Source: Zhenhengia yiwuensis
GTDB taxonomy: Bacteria; Bacillota; Clostridia; Lachnospirales; Cellulosilyticaceae
Reading direction: 5' to 3'
Assembly: GCF_014384995.1 (NCBI RefSeq)
Contig: NZ_JACRSY010000020.1
Location: 1 to 64,000 of the forward strand
DNA: 64,000 nt
The position numbers were made by a program, and so were the translations under genes. Positions 1 through 8,869 of the stretch are shown piece after piece (position 1 is the first letter of the stretch; each line of letters opens with the position of its first letter). Under the pieces are notes generated by a model. That model ran no database searches. It was not told the DNA's origin and saw nothing but the letters and a program-made list of their open reading frames with translations.

Positions 1-300
1 CTATTCCATAGTGATCGGGGCTTTCAGTATACAAGTCGCTCTTTTTATAAAAAGCTTATGAATGCAGGAATGACTCAAAGTATGTCCAGAGTAGGTAAAT
101 GCATTGACAATGGTCCTATAGAAGGATTCTGGGGAATCTTAAAAAGAGAGCGGTATTATGGAAAGAAGTTTACAAACAAAAAAGATTTAGTAGAAATGAT
201 TAAAGAATATATGACTTACTATAACAATAAACGTCTTCAGAGAAAGCTTGGTGTATTAACACCTTTTGAAAAACACCAAGCTTATTTGCAGGTAGCATAA
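1..300 (+). CDS. IS3-family transposase (OrfB), C-terminal fragment
   Basis: The frame is open from base 1 and lacks its start because the window begins inside it; an internal ATG at 58 is not the true start. The visible 99 residues hold HSDRGFQY, which carries the second Asp of the DDE triad, and GPIEGFWGILKRE, which carries the catalytic Glu. The C-terminal YNNKRLQRKLGVLTPFEK block is typical of the rve domain end in the IS3/IS150 group, where the product cuts and joins IS ends. No frameshift or stop is seen in the visible part, so the element may be intact upstream. Confidence 0.85.
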   Translation, partial: LFHSDRGFQYTSRSFYKKLMNAGMTQSMSRVGKCIDNGPIEGFWGILKRERYYGKKFTNKKDLVEMIKEYMTYYNNKRLQRKLGVLTPFEKHQAYLQVA

Positions 301-349
301 AAAACTACCACTAGATCTGAATCTAATGGTAGTAAAAAGTTTTTATTTT
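299..349. terminator. Bidirectional terminator inside the IS right end
   Basis: A 13-bp stem with one mismatch (304-316 against 321-333) and a 4-base loop is flanked by six A on the left (299-304) and a T-rich run on the right (340-352). It can therefore act as an intrinsic terminator for the transposase mRNA and, on the minus strand, for the carboxypeptidase gene reading leftward. Confidence 0.6.
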
Positions 350-353
350 TTTA

Positions 354-380
354 GTTGTCTACTTGACGGGTAGCAGTTCA
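354..380 (+). repeat. Putative IS right terminal inverted repeat
   Basis: The sequence GTCTACTTGACGGGTAGC followed by AGTTCA resembles the outer end of IS3/IS150-group elements, which end in CA. The partner repeat is outside the window, so the boundary at 380 is inferred. Confidence 0.55.
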
Positions 381-395
381 AAATGTAGCATCCTT

Positions 396-1745
396 TTATT
401 TTAATGTTTTTGAAAATTTAAGTTTTTTATGTTTGAAGCGTTTTTTATGTTTACGTTTAATGATTATAATAAGTATAACACAAATACTTACTAGAATTCC
501 CAGTAAAGTGAGGAAAGAGGAAAGAGGAAAAGTAATAAGTGGTTTAGTAGGCTGGTTTGCCGTATAGGGTGAAGAAGCATATTCAAAATCTGCTACTTTA
601 AGATCACTACGTGCAAGAACTTTATTATTGTAAATATATTCAATGGAGCCTACGACATCGCCTGGACTTACGCCCATTTCGAGATATTCTGGGAGCGATA
701 TATTCGTAACAAGGTCACGTAATTTAATGTTTTTATTAATAAGTACGGATTCGTTGCTTGAAGCAATAATATCACATTTTGCAAATTCAATAAGTTTGCC
801 GCTTTTAATAGAATAGATAGGTAGTGTGGAAATGACTTCATCTTGTGTAAGGAGATCAAAGATTTCATAGTTGTTGAAGCCATAGTCGAGTAATTTAGAA
901 GTATCTTCATACATACCTTGTTTACTGCTACTTTTTAAAATAACGACGATAAGATCAATATCTCCTTGTCTGGCTGCTGTAACTAATGTATGTCGTGCTT
1001 GGTCAGTATACCCTGTTTTACCCCCAATAACATCTTGCCTATATAATGTACTATCACCAAATGGTGTTAATAATTTATGTTGCTGAGCAAGATAGCGTTT
1101 TTCATTTACTTTATTAGTTGGGGGAATCTCATAAGTGAAATTTCCCATGATTTCTAAAAAGTATTCATTGTTATAAAGAGCGCGCATAATAAGAGCCATA
1201 TCTAGTGCAGTTGTATAGTGATTGTCGTCGTGCAAACCATGGGGATTAGCAAAATGAGTGCCTTTAGCTCCTAAAGATTCAGCCTTTCTAGTCATGGCAA
1301 CAGCAAAGTTTTCAATAGATCCACTTACTTTTTCAGCGATACCATTAGCAACTTCATTTGCAGACATAAGAAGGAGTCCGTGTAAGGCTTGATCAACTGT
1401 AATTTGTTCCCCTACACGCATTCCAATGTGGCTACTATTAGGTTCTATCCCATAAATAGCTTCTTCTGAAAAGGTAATCATATCAGAAGGCTTCAGATTT
1501 TCAATAGCTAATAAAGCGGTCATAAGTTTTGTAATACTTGCAGGATATTGTCTAAGTGTACTATTTTTCTCAAATAAGATTTCCCCTGTTTTAGCATCCA
1601 TCAAAATAGCAGATTCAGCTTCTACTGTAGGAGCTCCAGAAGAACTGTTATTGGCATCTAATTCAGCAGAATAAATAGGTGTATTAAATAATAATGTTAA
1701 AATTAATACAATATTAATAAATTGTCTAAAAGTATTTTTTTTCAT
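396..1745 (-). CDS. D-alanyl-D-alanine carboxypeptidase (peptidase S11, PBP5-like)
   Basis: This enzyme trims the terminal D-Ala from peptidoglycan stem peptides at the outer face of the membrane. The 449-residue product has an N-terminal signal sequence (about 1-27), then the S11 catalytic domain with Ser70-Ile-Thr-Lys73, Ser128-Ala-Asn130 and a GGKTGYTDQA block carrying the KTG triad. A C-terminal PBP5-like stalk follows, then a membrane segment (about 408-430) with a strongly basic tail, so the protein is probably anchored. The ATG has an AAAGGAG site upstream. It faces an IS end placed 15 bp past its stop and diverges from comEA. It is a DacA/DacF-type enzyme; whether it is vegetative or sporulation-specific cannot be told. 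Confidence 0.93.
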   Translation of the reverse strand: MKKNTFRQFINIVLILTLLFNTPIYSAELDANNSSSGAPTVEAESAILMDAKTGEILFEKNSTLRQYPASITKLMTALLAIENLKPSDMITFSEEAIYGIEPNSSHIGMRVGEQITVDQALHGLLLMSANEVANGIAEKVSGSIENFAVAMTRKAESLGAKGTHFANPHGLHDDNHYTTALDMALIMRALYNNEYFLEIMGNFTYEIPPTNKVNEKRYLAQQHKLLTPFGDSTLYRQDVIGGKTGYTDQARHTLVTAARQGDIDLIVVILKSSSKQGMYEDTSKLLDYGFNNYEIFDLLTQDEVISTLPIYSIKSGKLIEFAKCDIIASSNESVLINKNIKLRDLVTNISLPEYLEMGVSPGDVVGSIEYIYNNKVLARSDLKVADFEYASSPYTANQPTKPLITFPLSSFLTLLGILVSICVILIIIIKRKHKKRFKHKKLKFSKTLK

Positions 1746-1775
1746 AAGTACGATGATACTCCTTTCAATAGTAAT

Positions 1776-1804
1776 AGTATATAAAAAATATAAGTATTCG
1801 TAAA
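1776..1804 (-). promoter_or_regulatory. Candidate sigma-A promoter of the carboxypeptidase gene
   Basis: On the minus strand TTTACG (1799-1804) is separated by 17 bp from TATACT (1776-1781), about 30 bp upstream of the start codon. The -35 box is weak (4 of 6). Confidence 0.4.
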
Positions 1805-1822
1805 GGTCAAGGTGACTAAGTT

Positions 1823-2485
1823 ATGCAAAATATGTTAAAACTTTGTACAAGAGGTGATTATGTGATAAAATTATTAAATAAGTATAAAGTTCTGTTTATC
1901 TTTATATTACTAACTGTTTCTAGTTTAATTTATAGCATAGCTCATCAAGACCAAGAAGTTATTGAAATTATTCAAACAACAGAATTAGAAAGCTTATCTA
2001 TAGATGAAGAAGTAGAAATACCTCATGAACAGATTGTTTCTACTAATAAGATGGTACCTGTTTTTATTTGTGGAGCCATTAAGAGGCCAGGTGTTTATGA
2101 GATTAGGGAAGACAGCCTTATAGAGGAAGTCGTCATGAAAGCTGGAGGATTTACTGAAGAGGCTAATAGGGAAGCAACTAATCTTGCAAGAGTTGTAACA
2201 GCACATGAGCAAATCTATATCCCGAAAGTAGGAGAAGAAATTGACAAAGTGATGGATTCATATGACAATAGATTAAGGGAAAGTGAGTCTGGTCGCACGA
2301 ATATTAATACAGCAGAAATTCAGGAACTTGAAAAGCTTCCGGGAATTGGAGAGGTGAAAGCGAGTCAGATTATTGCATATAGAAATGAGCATGGATTATT
2401 TAAAAATTTAGAGGAGTTAAAAAATGTTTCTGGCATTGGTCAGAAGACTTATGAAGCTTTACTAGAATATATTACAATAGAATAG
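1823..2485 (+). CDS. comEA: ComEA-like DNA-binding protein (SLBB + helix-hairpin-helix)
   Basis: Membrane-anchored DNA receptor of the competence DNA-uptake machinery. The 220 residues hold an N-terminal membrane segment (about 21-38), an SLBB domain (about 73-137, starting VPVFICGAIKRPGVYEI) and a C-terminal pair of helix-hairpin-helix motifs (LEKLPGIGEVKASQII and LKNVSGIGQKTYEALL) that bind double-stranded DNA. Two starts are possible. ATG 1823 has AAGGTGA upstream; GTG 1862 has GAGGTGA at ideal distance and would give a 207-residue protein with a more usual short N-terminus. comEC follows three genes later in the same run, which supports a role in DNA uptake. Confidence 0.9.
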   Translation: MQNMLKLCTRGDYVIKLLNKYKVLFIFILLTVSSLIYSIAHQDQEVIEIIQTTELESLSIDEEVEIPHEQIVSTNKMVPVFICGAIKRPGVYEIREDSLIEEVVMKAGGFTEEANREATNLARVVTAHEQIYIPKVGEEIDKVMDSYDNRLRESESGRTNINTAEIQELEKLPGIGEVKASQIIAYRNEHGLFKNLEELKNVSGIGQKTYEALLEYITIE

Positions 2486-2496
2486 GAGGAGTTAAA

Positions 2497-3183
2497 ATGA
2501 ATAGTAGAGTATTAGTGGTAGATGATGAAAAACTCATTGTTAAAGGAATAAAGTTTAGTCTTGAACAAGAAGGCTGGGAAGTGGATGTAGCTTATGATGG
2601 GGAAGAAGCCCTTAATCTGGTTAAACAGGGACATTATGATGTGATGATTTTAGATGTGATGCTTCCCAAATATGATGGGCTACAGGTATGTCAGCTTGTA
2701 AGAGAGTTCTCCAATATTCCTATTGTTATGCTTACAGCAAAAGGTGAGGATATGGATAAGATTATGGGACTTGAATATGGAGCAGATGACTATGTGACGA
2801 AGCCTTTCAATATTTTAGAACTTAAAGCACGTATTAAGGCTATTTTAAGACGCTCTGTACAAAGTGAGAAAGAACAGAGTAAAAAGCTCCTTGAAGTAGG
2901 CAGTTTAAAATTAGAGTTAAGTAGCAAACGTGTATTTTTAAATAATCAAGAAATCAATTTAACAGCTAAAGAGTTTGATATGCTTGAACTTTTTGCAACC
3001 CACCCAGGTAAGGTGTATAGCCGTGATCAGCTTCTTGATACAATTTGGGGGCGTGACTACCCTGGTGATGTTAGAACAGTAGATGTACATGTAAGAAGGC
3101 TGCGTGAAAAGATTGAACCAAATCCAGGGCAACCTGAATATATTCATACTAAATGGGGGGTAGGTTACTATTTTAAGGATTAA
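2497..3183 (+). CDS. OmpR/PhoB-family response regulator
   Basis: Cytoplasmic transcription factor activated by phosphorylation from the adjacent kinase. Residues 1-120 form the receiver domain with acidic pocket Asp9/Asp10, phospho-acceptor Asp53, Thr80 and Lys102 (DDYVTKPF). The C-terminal winged-helix domain (about 130-228) carries the usual LTAKEFDMLELF and VDVHVRRLREKIE segments. Length 228 is typical. It starts 11 bp after comEA with a GGAGG site and ends one base before the kinase start, so the pair is co-transcribed. It resembles WalR/PhoP-type regulators, but no target can be named from sequence alone. Confidence 0.95.
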   Translation: MNSRVLVVDDEKLIVKGIKFSLEQEGWEVDVAYDGEEALNLVKQGHYDVMILDVMLPKYDGLQVCQLVREFSNIPIVMLTAKGEDMDKIMGLEYGADDYVTKPFNILELKARIKAILRRSVQSEKEQSKKLLEVGSLKLELSSKRVFLNNQEINLTAKEFDMLELFATHPGKVYSRDQLLDTIWGRDYPGDVRTVDVHVRRLREKIEPNPGQPEYIHTKWGVGYYFKD

Positions 3184-3184
3184 G

Positions 3185-4609
3185 ATGAAATGGTTCCATA
3201 GCCTAAGATGGAGATTATTTATCTTATTCTTTTTAGTAAGCTTTTTGCCATTTATGTTTTTTTCTCCTATATTAATGGGGCGTATGGAATCTTATTATAT
3301 TGAACAAAGTAAGCACGATTGGCTTAGGGAGGCAAATCGTATCTCAATACAAATTACGCAAGGTAACTATCTCAAAGACCAATCAAGTTATACTTACTTT
3401 GAGTCCTATATTAAGGGACTTGGTAAAGAAAAGGGATTTGATGGACGTATTGTAGTTGTAGATAGACTAGGTTATATTATTGCAGATTCAGCAGCTGCTG
3501 ATAAAGGGCATACCATTATGAATAAGCAGGTTTTTGATGCCCTTAATAAAGAAGAGAGTGCACAGGTTTTTATAAGAGAAGACCAAGAAGTGATGAGTGC
3601 AGTTGTTCCTATAGTAGATAAAGAAAATAAAGATGAAGTATTAGGTACCGTTGTAGTTACAGCCTATATAAATGATATTTATGATTCATTAGGTGAAATG
3701 CGTAATCAAGTTTACTTATTATCTTTATTTACAAGTTTTCTGATAGGCTTATTAAGTTTCTTTACTTCTTCTTTTATTTCAAGACCACTTAAACTTCTTA
3801 TGAAATTTGTACAAAAGATTACGAATGGCCAGCTTGACCAAAAAGTAGATATTAAAGGGAAAGATGAAATTGCAGAACTGGGTAATGCTTTTAACCATAT
3901 GGCTGAGCAGTTGCAACGTGTCGAACATTCTAGACAGGAATTTGTATCTAATGTATCTCATGAATTAAAAACACCTTTATCTTCTATTAAGGTTCTAACA
4001 GAATCTTTATTATTTCAGGAAAATGTACCTGTAGAAATGTATCAGGAATTTTTTATGGATATTAACTCTGAAGTGGACAGGCTCAATAATATTATTAGTG
4101 ACTTATTGACACTTGTTAGGCTGGATCAGACAGAAGTACCGATGAACATTAAAACAACCAACCTAAATGATATGACACAAGCCATTTTAAAAAGACTTAT
4201 TCCTTTGGCTAAGAAGAAAGACATTAAGCTTATTTATCAAAGTCATAAGGAAATTTTTGTAGATATTGATGAGGTGAAGTTGACACTTGCTATATCCAAT
4301 CTTATTGAGAATGCTATTAAGTATACACCAGAAGGTGGAGAAGTAAGAGTTATTTTACAAAGTGACCTTCAAGATGCATGGGTAAGTGTAGAAGATACGG
4401 GTATTGGTATTGCAAAAGATGAACAATCTAAAATATTTGAACGCTTCTATCGAACAGATAAAACACGTAATAGGGAAACAGGGGGAACAGGCCTGGGGCT
4501 TTCTATTACATACCGTACAGTTATTATGCATAATGGTTCGATACAAGTAGAAAGTGAAGAAGGTAAAGGTTCTATTTTCACAGTTCAAATACCGATTAGG
4601 CAGATATAA
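3185..4609 (+). CDS. Sensor histidine kinase (HAMP, HisKA, HATPase)
   Basis: Membrane sensor kinase, partner of the preceding regulator. It has a membrane segment at about 10-30, an extracytoplasmic sensing region of roughly 140 residues that looks like a Cache/PAS-type fold, a second membrane segment near 176-197 and a HAMP linker. The phospho-acceptor His259 sits in VSHELKTPLSS. The ATP-binding domain has an N box (NLIENAIKYT), DTGIGI and GGTGLGLS. The ATG lies one base after the regulator stop, which indicates translational coupling. The architecture is close to PhoR/WalK, but the signal is unknown. Confidence 0.94.
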   Translation: MKWFHSLRWRLFILFFLVSFLPFMFFSPILMGRMESYYIEQSKHDWLREANRISIQITQGNYLKDQSSYTYFESYIKGLGKEKGFDGRIVVVDRLGYIIADSAAADKGHTIMNKQVFDALNKEESAQVFIREDQEVMSAVVPIVDKENKDEVLGTVVVTAYINDIYDSLGEMRNQVYLLSLFTSFLIGLLSFFTSSFISRPLKLLMKFVQKITNGQLDQKVDIKGKDEIAELGNAFNHMAEQLQRVEHSRQEFVSNVSHELKTPLSSIKVLTESLLFQENVPVEMYQEFFMDINSEVDRLNNIISDLLTLVRLDQTEVPMNIKTTNLNDMTQAILKRLIPLAKKKDIKLIYQSHKEIFVDIDEVKLTLAISNLIENAIKYTPEGGEVRVILQSDLQDAWVSVEDTGIGIAKDEQSKIFERFYRTDKTRNRETGGTGLGLSITYRTVIMHNGSIQVESEEGKGSIFTVQIPIRQI

Positions 4610-4625
4610 GAGGAGGCAGAAGAGG

Positions 4626-5573
4626 ATGAACAAATGGATACGTATCCCCCTCCTATTACTAAGTTTAAGTTTTCTTTTATTAGGTGTAGGGTGCTTTAAT
4701 GGTAATAGTTCAGGTGGGGATTTAGAAAAAGTTAACCTTTATTTTTATGATGAACATCAGAATGCATTAGTTATGGAAGAACGTAAACTTGAAATAACGG
4801 CTGATATGTCGAATGAACGCCTGATGCTTACAGTCATTGATGCACTTGCAAAAGGACCGCAGACAAGTAACCAAGGTGCAAGACCCATAAACTTTAATAT
4901 TGACCAGGCTATTTTAAAGGAACGCAGTGCTTTTATTAATTTTACAAAGGATTATGATAAATTAGATACGCCAACACAGATTATTCATCGGGCTATGCTT
5001 GTCTATACGCTTACAGAGTTAGAATTTATTGATAAAATTGAATTCTTTGCAGGGGATCAGCCACTTGTCAATAGCAATGGCGAGAAGATTGAACCAGTAG
5101 AGCGCAAAGATATTTTAATTAGTGTACTCAATCCTAAGCCACCGACAAATAGTCAGATTATTACTTTATACTTCCCAGGACCACAAGGTGATTTGCTTTA
5201 TAAAGAACCAAGGGAAATTAGAGTCGATAATAATACACCACTTGAAAATTATATTCTAGCAGAGCTTATAAAAGGTCCTGTCACACAAGGATTGGTAGCA
5301 CCACTACCTATAGATACAAAGGTTAATGCTATTAAAACACAAGATGGGGTATGCCAAATTGATTTGTCTTATGATTTACAAGTACCACAGCTGGCTAATG
5401 GTTTACGAGAAGATATTGTGATTTATTCTATTGTAGACTCATTAACAGAGTTATCAAGAATCAAAAAAGTTATTTTCCTAAAGGATGGAAAGAAACAGAC
5501 AGAGTTCACACTTCCAATCCATACAGGTGGTATCTTTGAAAGGAATGAAGCGATTATTGCACCGACTCCATAG
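4626..5573 (+). CDS. GerMN-domain lipoprotein
   Basis: Predicted exported lipoprotein of 315 residues. A short basic N-terminus and hydrophobic stretch end in LGVGC, a plausible lipobox with a less usual Gly at -3. Two GerMN (GerM/sporulation) domains follow, at about 40-150 and 180-300, each with the pattern LYF...E...LKGP / LIKGP. The family is linked to spore germination and sporulation, and GerMN lipoproteins also sit beside two-component systems in other Firmicutes. I place the start at ATG 4626, behind AAGAGGAGG at 4608-4616; an upstream in-frame GTG at 4554 lies inside the kinase gene and has no binding site. The 3' end overlaps comEC. Confidence 0.88.
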   Translation: MNKWIRIPLLLLSLSFLLLGVGCFNGNSSGGDLEKVNLYFYDEHQNALVMEERKLEITADMSNERLMLTVIDALAKGPQTSNQGARPINFNIDQAILKERSAFINFTKDYDKLDTPTQIIHRAMLVYTLTELEFIDKIEFFAGDQPLVNSNGEKIEPVERKDILISVLNPKPPTNSQIITLYFPGPQGDLLYKEPREIRVDNNTPLENYILAELIKGPVTQGLVAPLPIDTKVNAIKTQDGVCQIDLSYDLQVPQLANGLREDIVIYSIVDSLTELSRIKKVIFLKDGKKQTEFTLPIHTGGIFERNEAIIAPTP

Positions 5574-7851
5574 ACCCTTAGTTTGGGTAGGAATTTATTT
5601 TATATTAGGATTAATAGGGGGAATGATAAGAGAGAATATCTCATATCATTCCTTTTTTATTTATGGTTTAATTGTACTTGGAAGTAATTTAGTGATTATA
5701 CATTACACAAAGAAATGGGCTTATATGCTCTTAATTATTATGATGGGGATAGGAAGCGTAAGTATGCAGATGCATCCTGTATCTAAAGAACAGTTTTTAG
5801 CAGGAGAACAGGTCACTTTAAAGGGGATTATAATAGATGAAGCAGAAACAGCTTTTAATCAAGTTCTTATTTTAGATCAAGTGATAAACGTACAAAAGGA
5901 TAAAGCAGTAGCCTTAAGAAGTAAGATTAAAGTGATTACAAATTATCAAGAGGACTTTCATTTAGGAGAGACTGTACTTATACAGGGAAAAGTAAATCCT
6001 TTACCTAAGCAGTACAATCCCTCTGACTTTGATTATGGTCTTTATTTAAAAAGTCAGGGAATTGTCAATGAAGTCAAGCTACAACAAGTTATAAAAAGAT
6101 GGCCTTATAAAGGTGTACTTTATAAAATAAGAGAGAAAGTGCGTATGCAGATTGAGTACATTTTTAAAGGACAAGATGATGGTTTAGTTAGTGCCTTAGT
6201 ATTAGGAGAAGACGGAGATTTAAATACAGATATAAGAGCGTTGTATGAACAATTAGGGATAGCACATGTACTTGCTATTTCAGGTTTGCATATGAGTATA
6301 ATAGCAGCTGGTATCTGGTGGTCCTTAGGGATTATGGGCCTAAACTATGAAATGAGAAATGGGATTAGTCTAATAGGCATATGGAGTTATAGCATATTTG
6401 TAGGTATGAGTGTATCTATTATACGGGCAAGTATCATGTTGACAATTATGCTTGTTGTAAGAAGTTTGTGGGAGGAAGAAGATTTATTAAGTAGTTTAGC
6501 ATTAGCTGCTTTAATTATTTTAATAGTCAACCCTTTTCAACTTTACCAGGTAGGATTTCAGCTTTCTTTTATAGCTTTATTAGGTATAGCTTTTTATCAG
6601 TCTGTTTATCACTTTATAAAACATGAGTGTAGCTGTGCTAAAAGTGTGCTTAAGGTATGCCGTATACTTTTACCTTCTATATGTATAGGGCTTTTTATAA
6701 GTCCTGTTATAGCTTATCATTTTTACGAGATACCTCTTTTAAGTGTACTGCTTAATGTACTGCTGGTTCCTATTTTTGGACTTTTGCTCCCTTTAATATT
6801 TATAACACTTTTAGTAAGTACAGTAATGCCTGGGATTAGTTTTATATTAGCTTATAGTATTTTAGGTTTTCTAGGAAGTATTAAAAGTATAGGGACTTTT
6901 TTGGCTACATTACCTTTTACAACTTTAATAATAGGTAGGCCAAGTGGTTTGTTCCTTATCCTACACTATAGTATGTTATGTATATTGGGTTTTAAACTAA
7001 AAAAGATATGGAATAAAAGAAACTACTATTTAGTAGGAGTAGGAAGCCTTATAATCCTAGTAGGTATTTTAAATACAGAAGGTTTTATGAATATTACACA
7101 TCTTTACGTAGGGCAAGGAGATTGCACTGTTGTGACAACACCAAAAGGCAAGACTTTACTTATAGACAGCGGGCCGGAGCAGTCTGGTAAAAAGGTAGAA
7201 AACTATCTTAAATATAAAGGAAAAAGGCAAGTAGACTTAGCTATTGTTTCACACCCTCATGAAGACCATATAGGTGGATTACTTTATTTAATAGAGGAAG
7301 GTTATAATGTAAAGGCAGTTATATGGCAAGTGCCTGATGATCTAAAAGATGAATATGCCTTTAGACTTAAGAAGTTGTGTGAAAAGCAGAAAATTCCACT
7401 TTATAAGGGATATAGAGGCAATGAAGTTAGAATAGATGATGTTTGTCTTCAGGTGCTTTGGCCTTACAAAGATGCTGACTATAGCAATGCCAATGAAGCT
7501 TCACTTGTTTGTGTATTAAAGTATGGAGAATTTGAAGAACTGTTTACAGGAGATATTGGATTTGCTACAGAAAAGTATTTAGAAAATGATTTAGATGATT
7601 TAGAGATTTTGAAGGTTCCCCATCATGGATCAAGTTATTCATCTTCCTCAAAGTTTTTAGAGAAACTAAGCGTAGAATATGGTATGATTAGTGCAGGTGT
7701 TCGAAATCTTTATGGTCATCCTAACAGATTAACATTAGAAAGACTTAAGGAGCAGCAAATAGAGATTATGCGTACAGATATACAAGGTGCGCTTTTTGTT
7801 CGAACAGATGGTAAACAGTATACGGTGCAGTCACAAATACAGGAGGAATAG
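5545..7851 (+). CDS. comEC: ComEC/Rec2 DNA internalisation channel
   Basis: Polytopic membrane protein that moves single-stranded DNA into the cytoplasm during transformation. The order is an N-terminal hydrophobic and DUF4131-like part (to about 190), the Competence membrane domain (about 210-480, including AISGLHMSIIAAGI), and a C-terminal metallo-beta-lactamase-like domain. That domain carries His570-Pro-His572-Glu-Asp574-His575 and VPHHGSSYSSS, so the nuclease-like site is complete. About 768 residues is full length. The start is uncertain: ATG 5545 (numbering used here) has AAAGGA too close, and TTG 5536 has AGGTGG at better distance. It overlaps the GerMN gene by about 29 bp, so coupling is likely. 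holA begins 5 bp later. Confidence 0.93.
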   Translation: MKRLLHRLHRPLVWVGIYFILGLIGGMIRENISYHSFFIYGLIVLGSNLVIIHYTKKWAYMLLIIMMGIGSVSMQMHPVSKEQFLAGEQVTLKGIIIDEAETAFNQVLILDQVINVQKDKAVALRSKIKVITNYQEDFHLGETVLIQGKVNPLPKQYNPSDFDYGLYLKSQGIVNEVKLQQVIKRWPYKGVLYKIREKVRMQIEYIFKGQDDGLVSALVLGEDGDLNTDIRALYEQLGIAHVLAISGLHMSIIAAGIWWSLGIMGLNYEMRNGISLIGIWSYSIFVGMSVSIIRASIMLTIMLVVRSLWEEEDLLSSLALAALIILIVNPFQLYQVGFQLSFIALLGIAFYQSVYHFIKHECSCAKSVLKVCRILLPSICIGLFISPVIAYHFYEIPLLSVLLNVLLVPIFGLLLPLIFITLLVSTVMPGISFILAYSILGFLGSIKSIGTFLATLPFTTLIIGRPSGLFLILHYSMLCILGFKLKKIWNKRNYYLVGVGSLIILVGILNTEGFMNITHLYVGQGDCTVVTTPKGKTLLIDSGPEQSGKKVENYLKYKGKRQVDLAIVSHPHEDHIGGLLYLIEEGYNVKAVIWQVPDDLKDEYAFRLKKLCEKQKIPLYKGYRGNEVRIDDVCLQVLWPYKDADYSNANEASLVCVLKYGEFEELFTGDIGFATEKYLENDLDDLEILKVPHHGSSYSSSSKFLEKLSVEYGMISAGVRNLYGHPNRLTLERLKEQQIEIMRTDIQGALFVRTDGKQYTVQSQIQEE

Positions 7852-7855
7852 GTAC

Positions 7856-8818
7856 GTGAACCAGAAGGGGATTACCCTCATTTATGGTGAGGAAGAATGG
7901 ATTAAAAATGAGGCTCTAAATAAAATTAAAAGTCAAAGTGTAGATGAATCAGATTTAATGAATTATACTACATTTGAAGGCAAGGATCTTATTGTTTCTA
8001 ATTTGATAGACACAGGTGAAACAATGCCGTTTTTTGCAGAGGAAAAACTCATTGTTGTAAGAAAAAGTGGACTTTTTAAGGCGGGTAGAAAAGAAGATAC
8101 ACAAAATCTTCTTGACTGGCTTAAGAAAAAGCCTAATTATACGAAGATTGTCTTTGTGGAAGATGAAATTGATAAACGTAATGCACTTTATAAGTATGTC
8201 AAAAGTGATTTTGAAGTAATAGAAGGGGTATGCCCAGATGATGAAGCTTTAATGCGTATTTTGAAAGAAGCTTGTAAAGAGAGAGGACTTAAAATAGAAG
8301 ATTATCTTATCCGATATTTAATCATGAATTTGCCACGTAATATTGGACATATTTTAATTGAACTAGATAAACTAGCATCTTATGTAGGTAAAGAGGCTGT
8401 TACAAAAGAAGTGATTAATGAGGTTTGTGTATTCTCATTAGAACAAAGAGTATTCGAGCTTCTAAAAGCAGTAAGCCAAAAAAATACGAGCCAGGCTCTA
8501 GCAATTTATAATAAACTTATTGAAAGTAAAGAATCACCTATAGGTGTACTTGTACTCATAGCTAGACAGTATCGTATTTTATTACAGGTAAAATATTTGC
8601 TACGAACGCAAACACCGATTAAGCAAATTAGTCAAAGTGTAGGTGTACCTTATTATGTGGCACAGGATTTAAGTAAGCAAGCTCAAAGTTTTAGTTTTAA
8701 AGTCCTTCAGGATATTTTAGAACTTTGCCTTGAAAGTGATAGTGCTATTAAAACAGGTAAGATGGAACCTGTTAAGTGTATTGAACTTCTTATTATTAAA
8801 TGTATTACAATACAATAA
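7856..8818 (+). CDS. holA: DNA polymerase III subunit delta
   Basis: Clamp-loader delta subunit, which opens the beta clamp during loading. The 320-residue protein begins ITLIYGEEEWIKNEALNKI, the family's N-terminal block, followed by the degenerate AAA+ fold without a Walker A motif and the C-terminal helical collar domain. The start is GTG 7856, nine bases after AGGAGG at 7841-7846; the longer frame from 7787 only covers the end of comEC. comEC-holA(-rpsT) is a widely conserved order in Firmicutes. A strong symmetric terminator closes the operon. Confidence 0.95.
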   Translation: MNQKGITLIYGEEEWIKNEALNKIKSQSVDESDLMNYTTFEGKDLIVSNLIDTGETMPFFAEEKLIVVRKSGLFKAGRKEDTQNLLDWLKKKPNYTKIVFVEDEIDKRNALYKYVKSDFEVIEGVCPDDEALMRILKEACKERGLKIEDYLIRYLIMNLPRNIGHILIELDKLASYVGKEAVTKEVINEVCVFSLEQRVFELLKAVSQKNTSQALAIYNKLIESKESPIGVLVLIARQYRILLQVKYLLRTQTPIKQISQSVGVPYYVAQDLSKQAQSFSFKVLQDILELCLESDSAIKTGKMEPVKCIELLIIKCITIQ

Positions 8819-8827
8819 AAGAACAAT

Positions 8828-8861
8828 AAAAAACTACTAACCTTAAGGTTAGTAGTTTTTT
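8828..8861. terminator. Bidirectional terminator between holA and rpsT
   Basis: A perfect 34-bp palindrome: a 17-bp arm running AAAAAACTACTAACC then TT, and its exact complement, with A and T runs at both ends. It serves holA on the plus strand and rpsT on the minus strand. Confidence 0.9.
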
Positions 8862-8869
8862 GTATTAAA

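Larger units (their letters stand above)
1..380 (+). mobile_element. Right end of an IS3-family insertion sequence (truncated by window edge)
   Basis: The window opens inside an IS. It holds the 3' part of a DDE transposase frame (1-300), a hairpin just after it, and a terminal sequence at 354-380 resembling an IS3/IS150-type inverted repeat that ends in CA. The left end lies outside the window, so the matching inverted repeat and target duplication cannot be seen. The element ends 15 bp from the stop codon of the convergent carboxypeptidase gene, so it appears to have inserted right behind that gene. Family assignment comes from the transposase motifs; the exact right boundary is inferred. 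Confidence 0.7.

Noticed and set aside
7787..7855. N-terminal extension of holA inside comEC
   Set aside because: No binding site; the residues do not fit the delta subunit, whose normal start is at GTG 7856.
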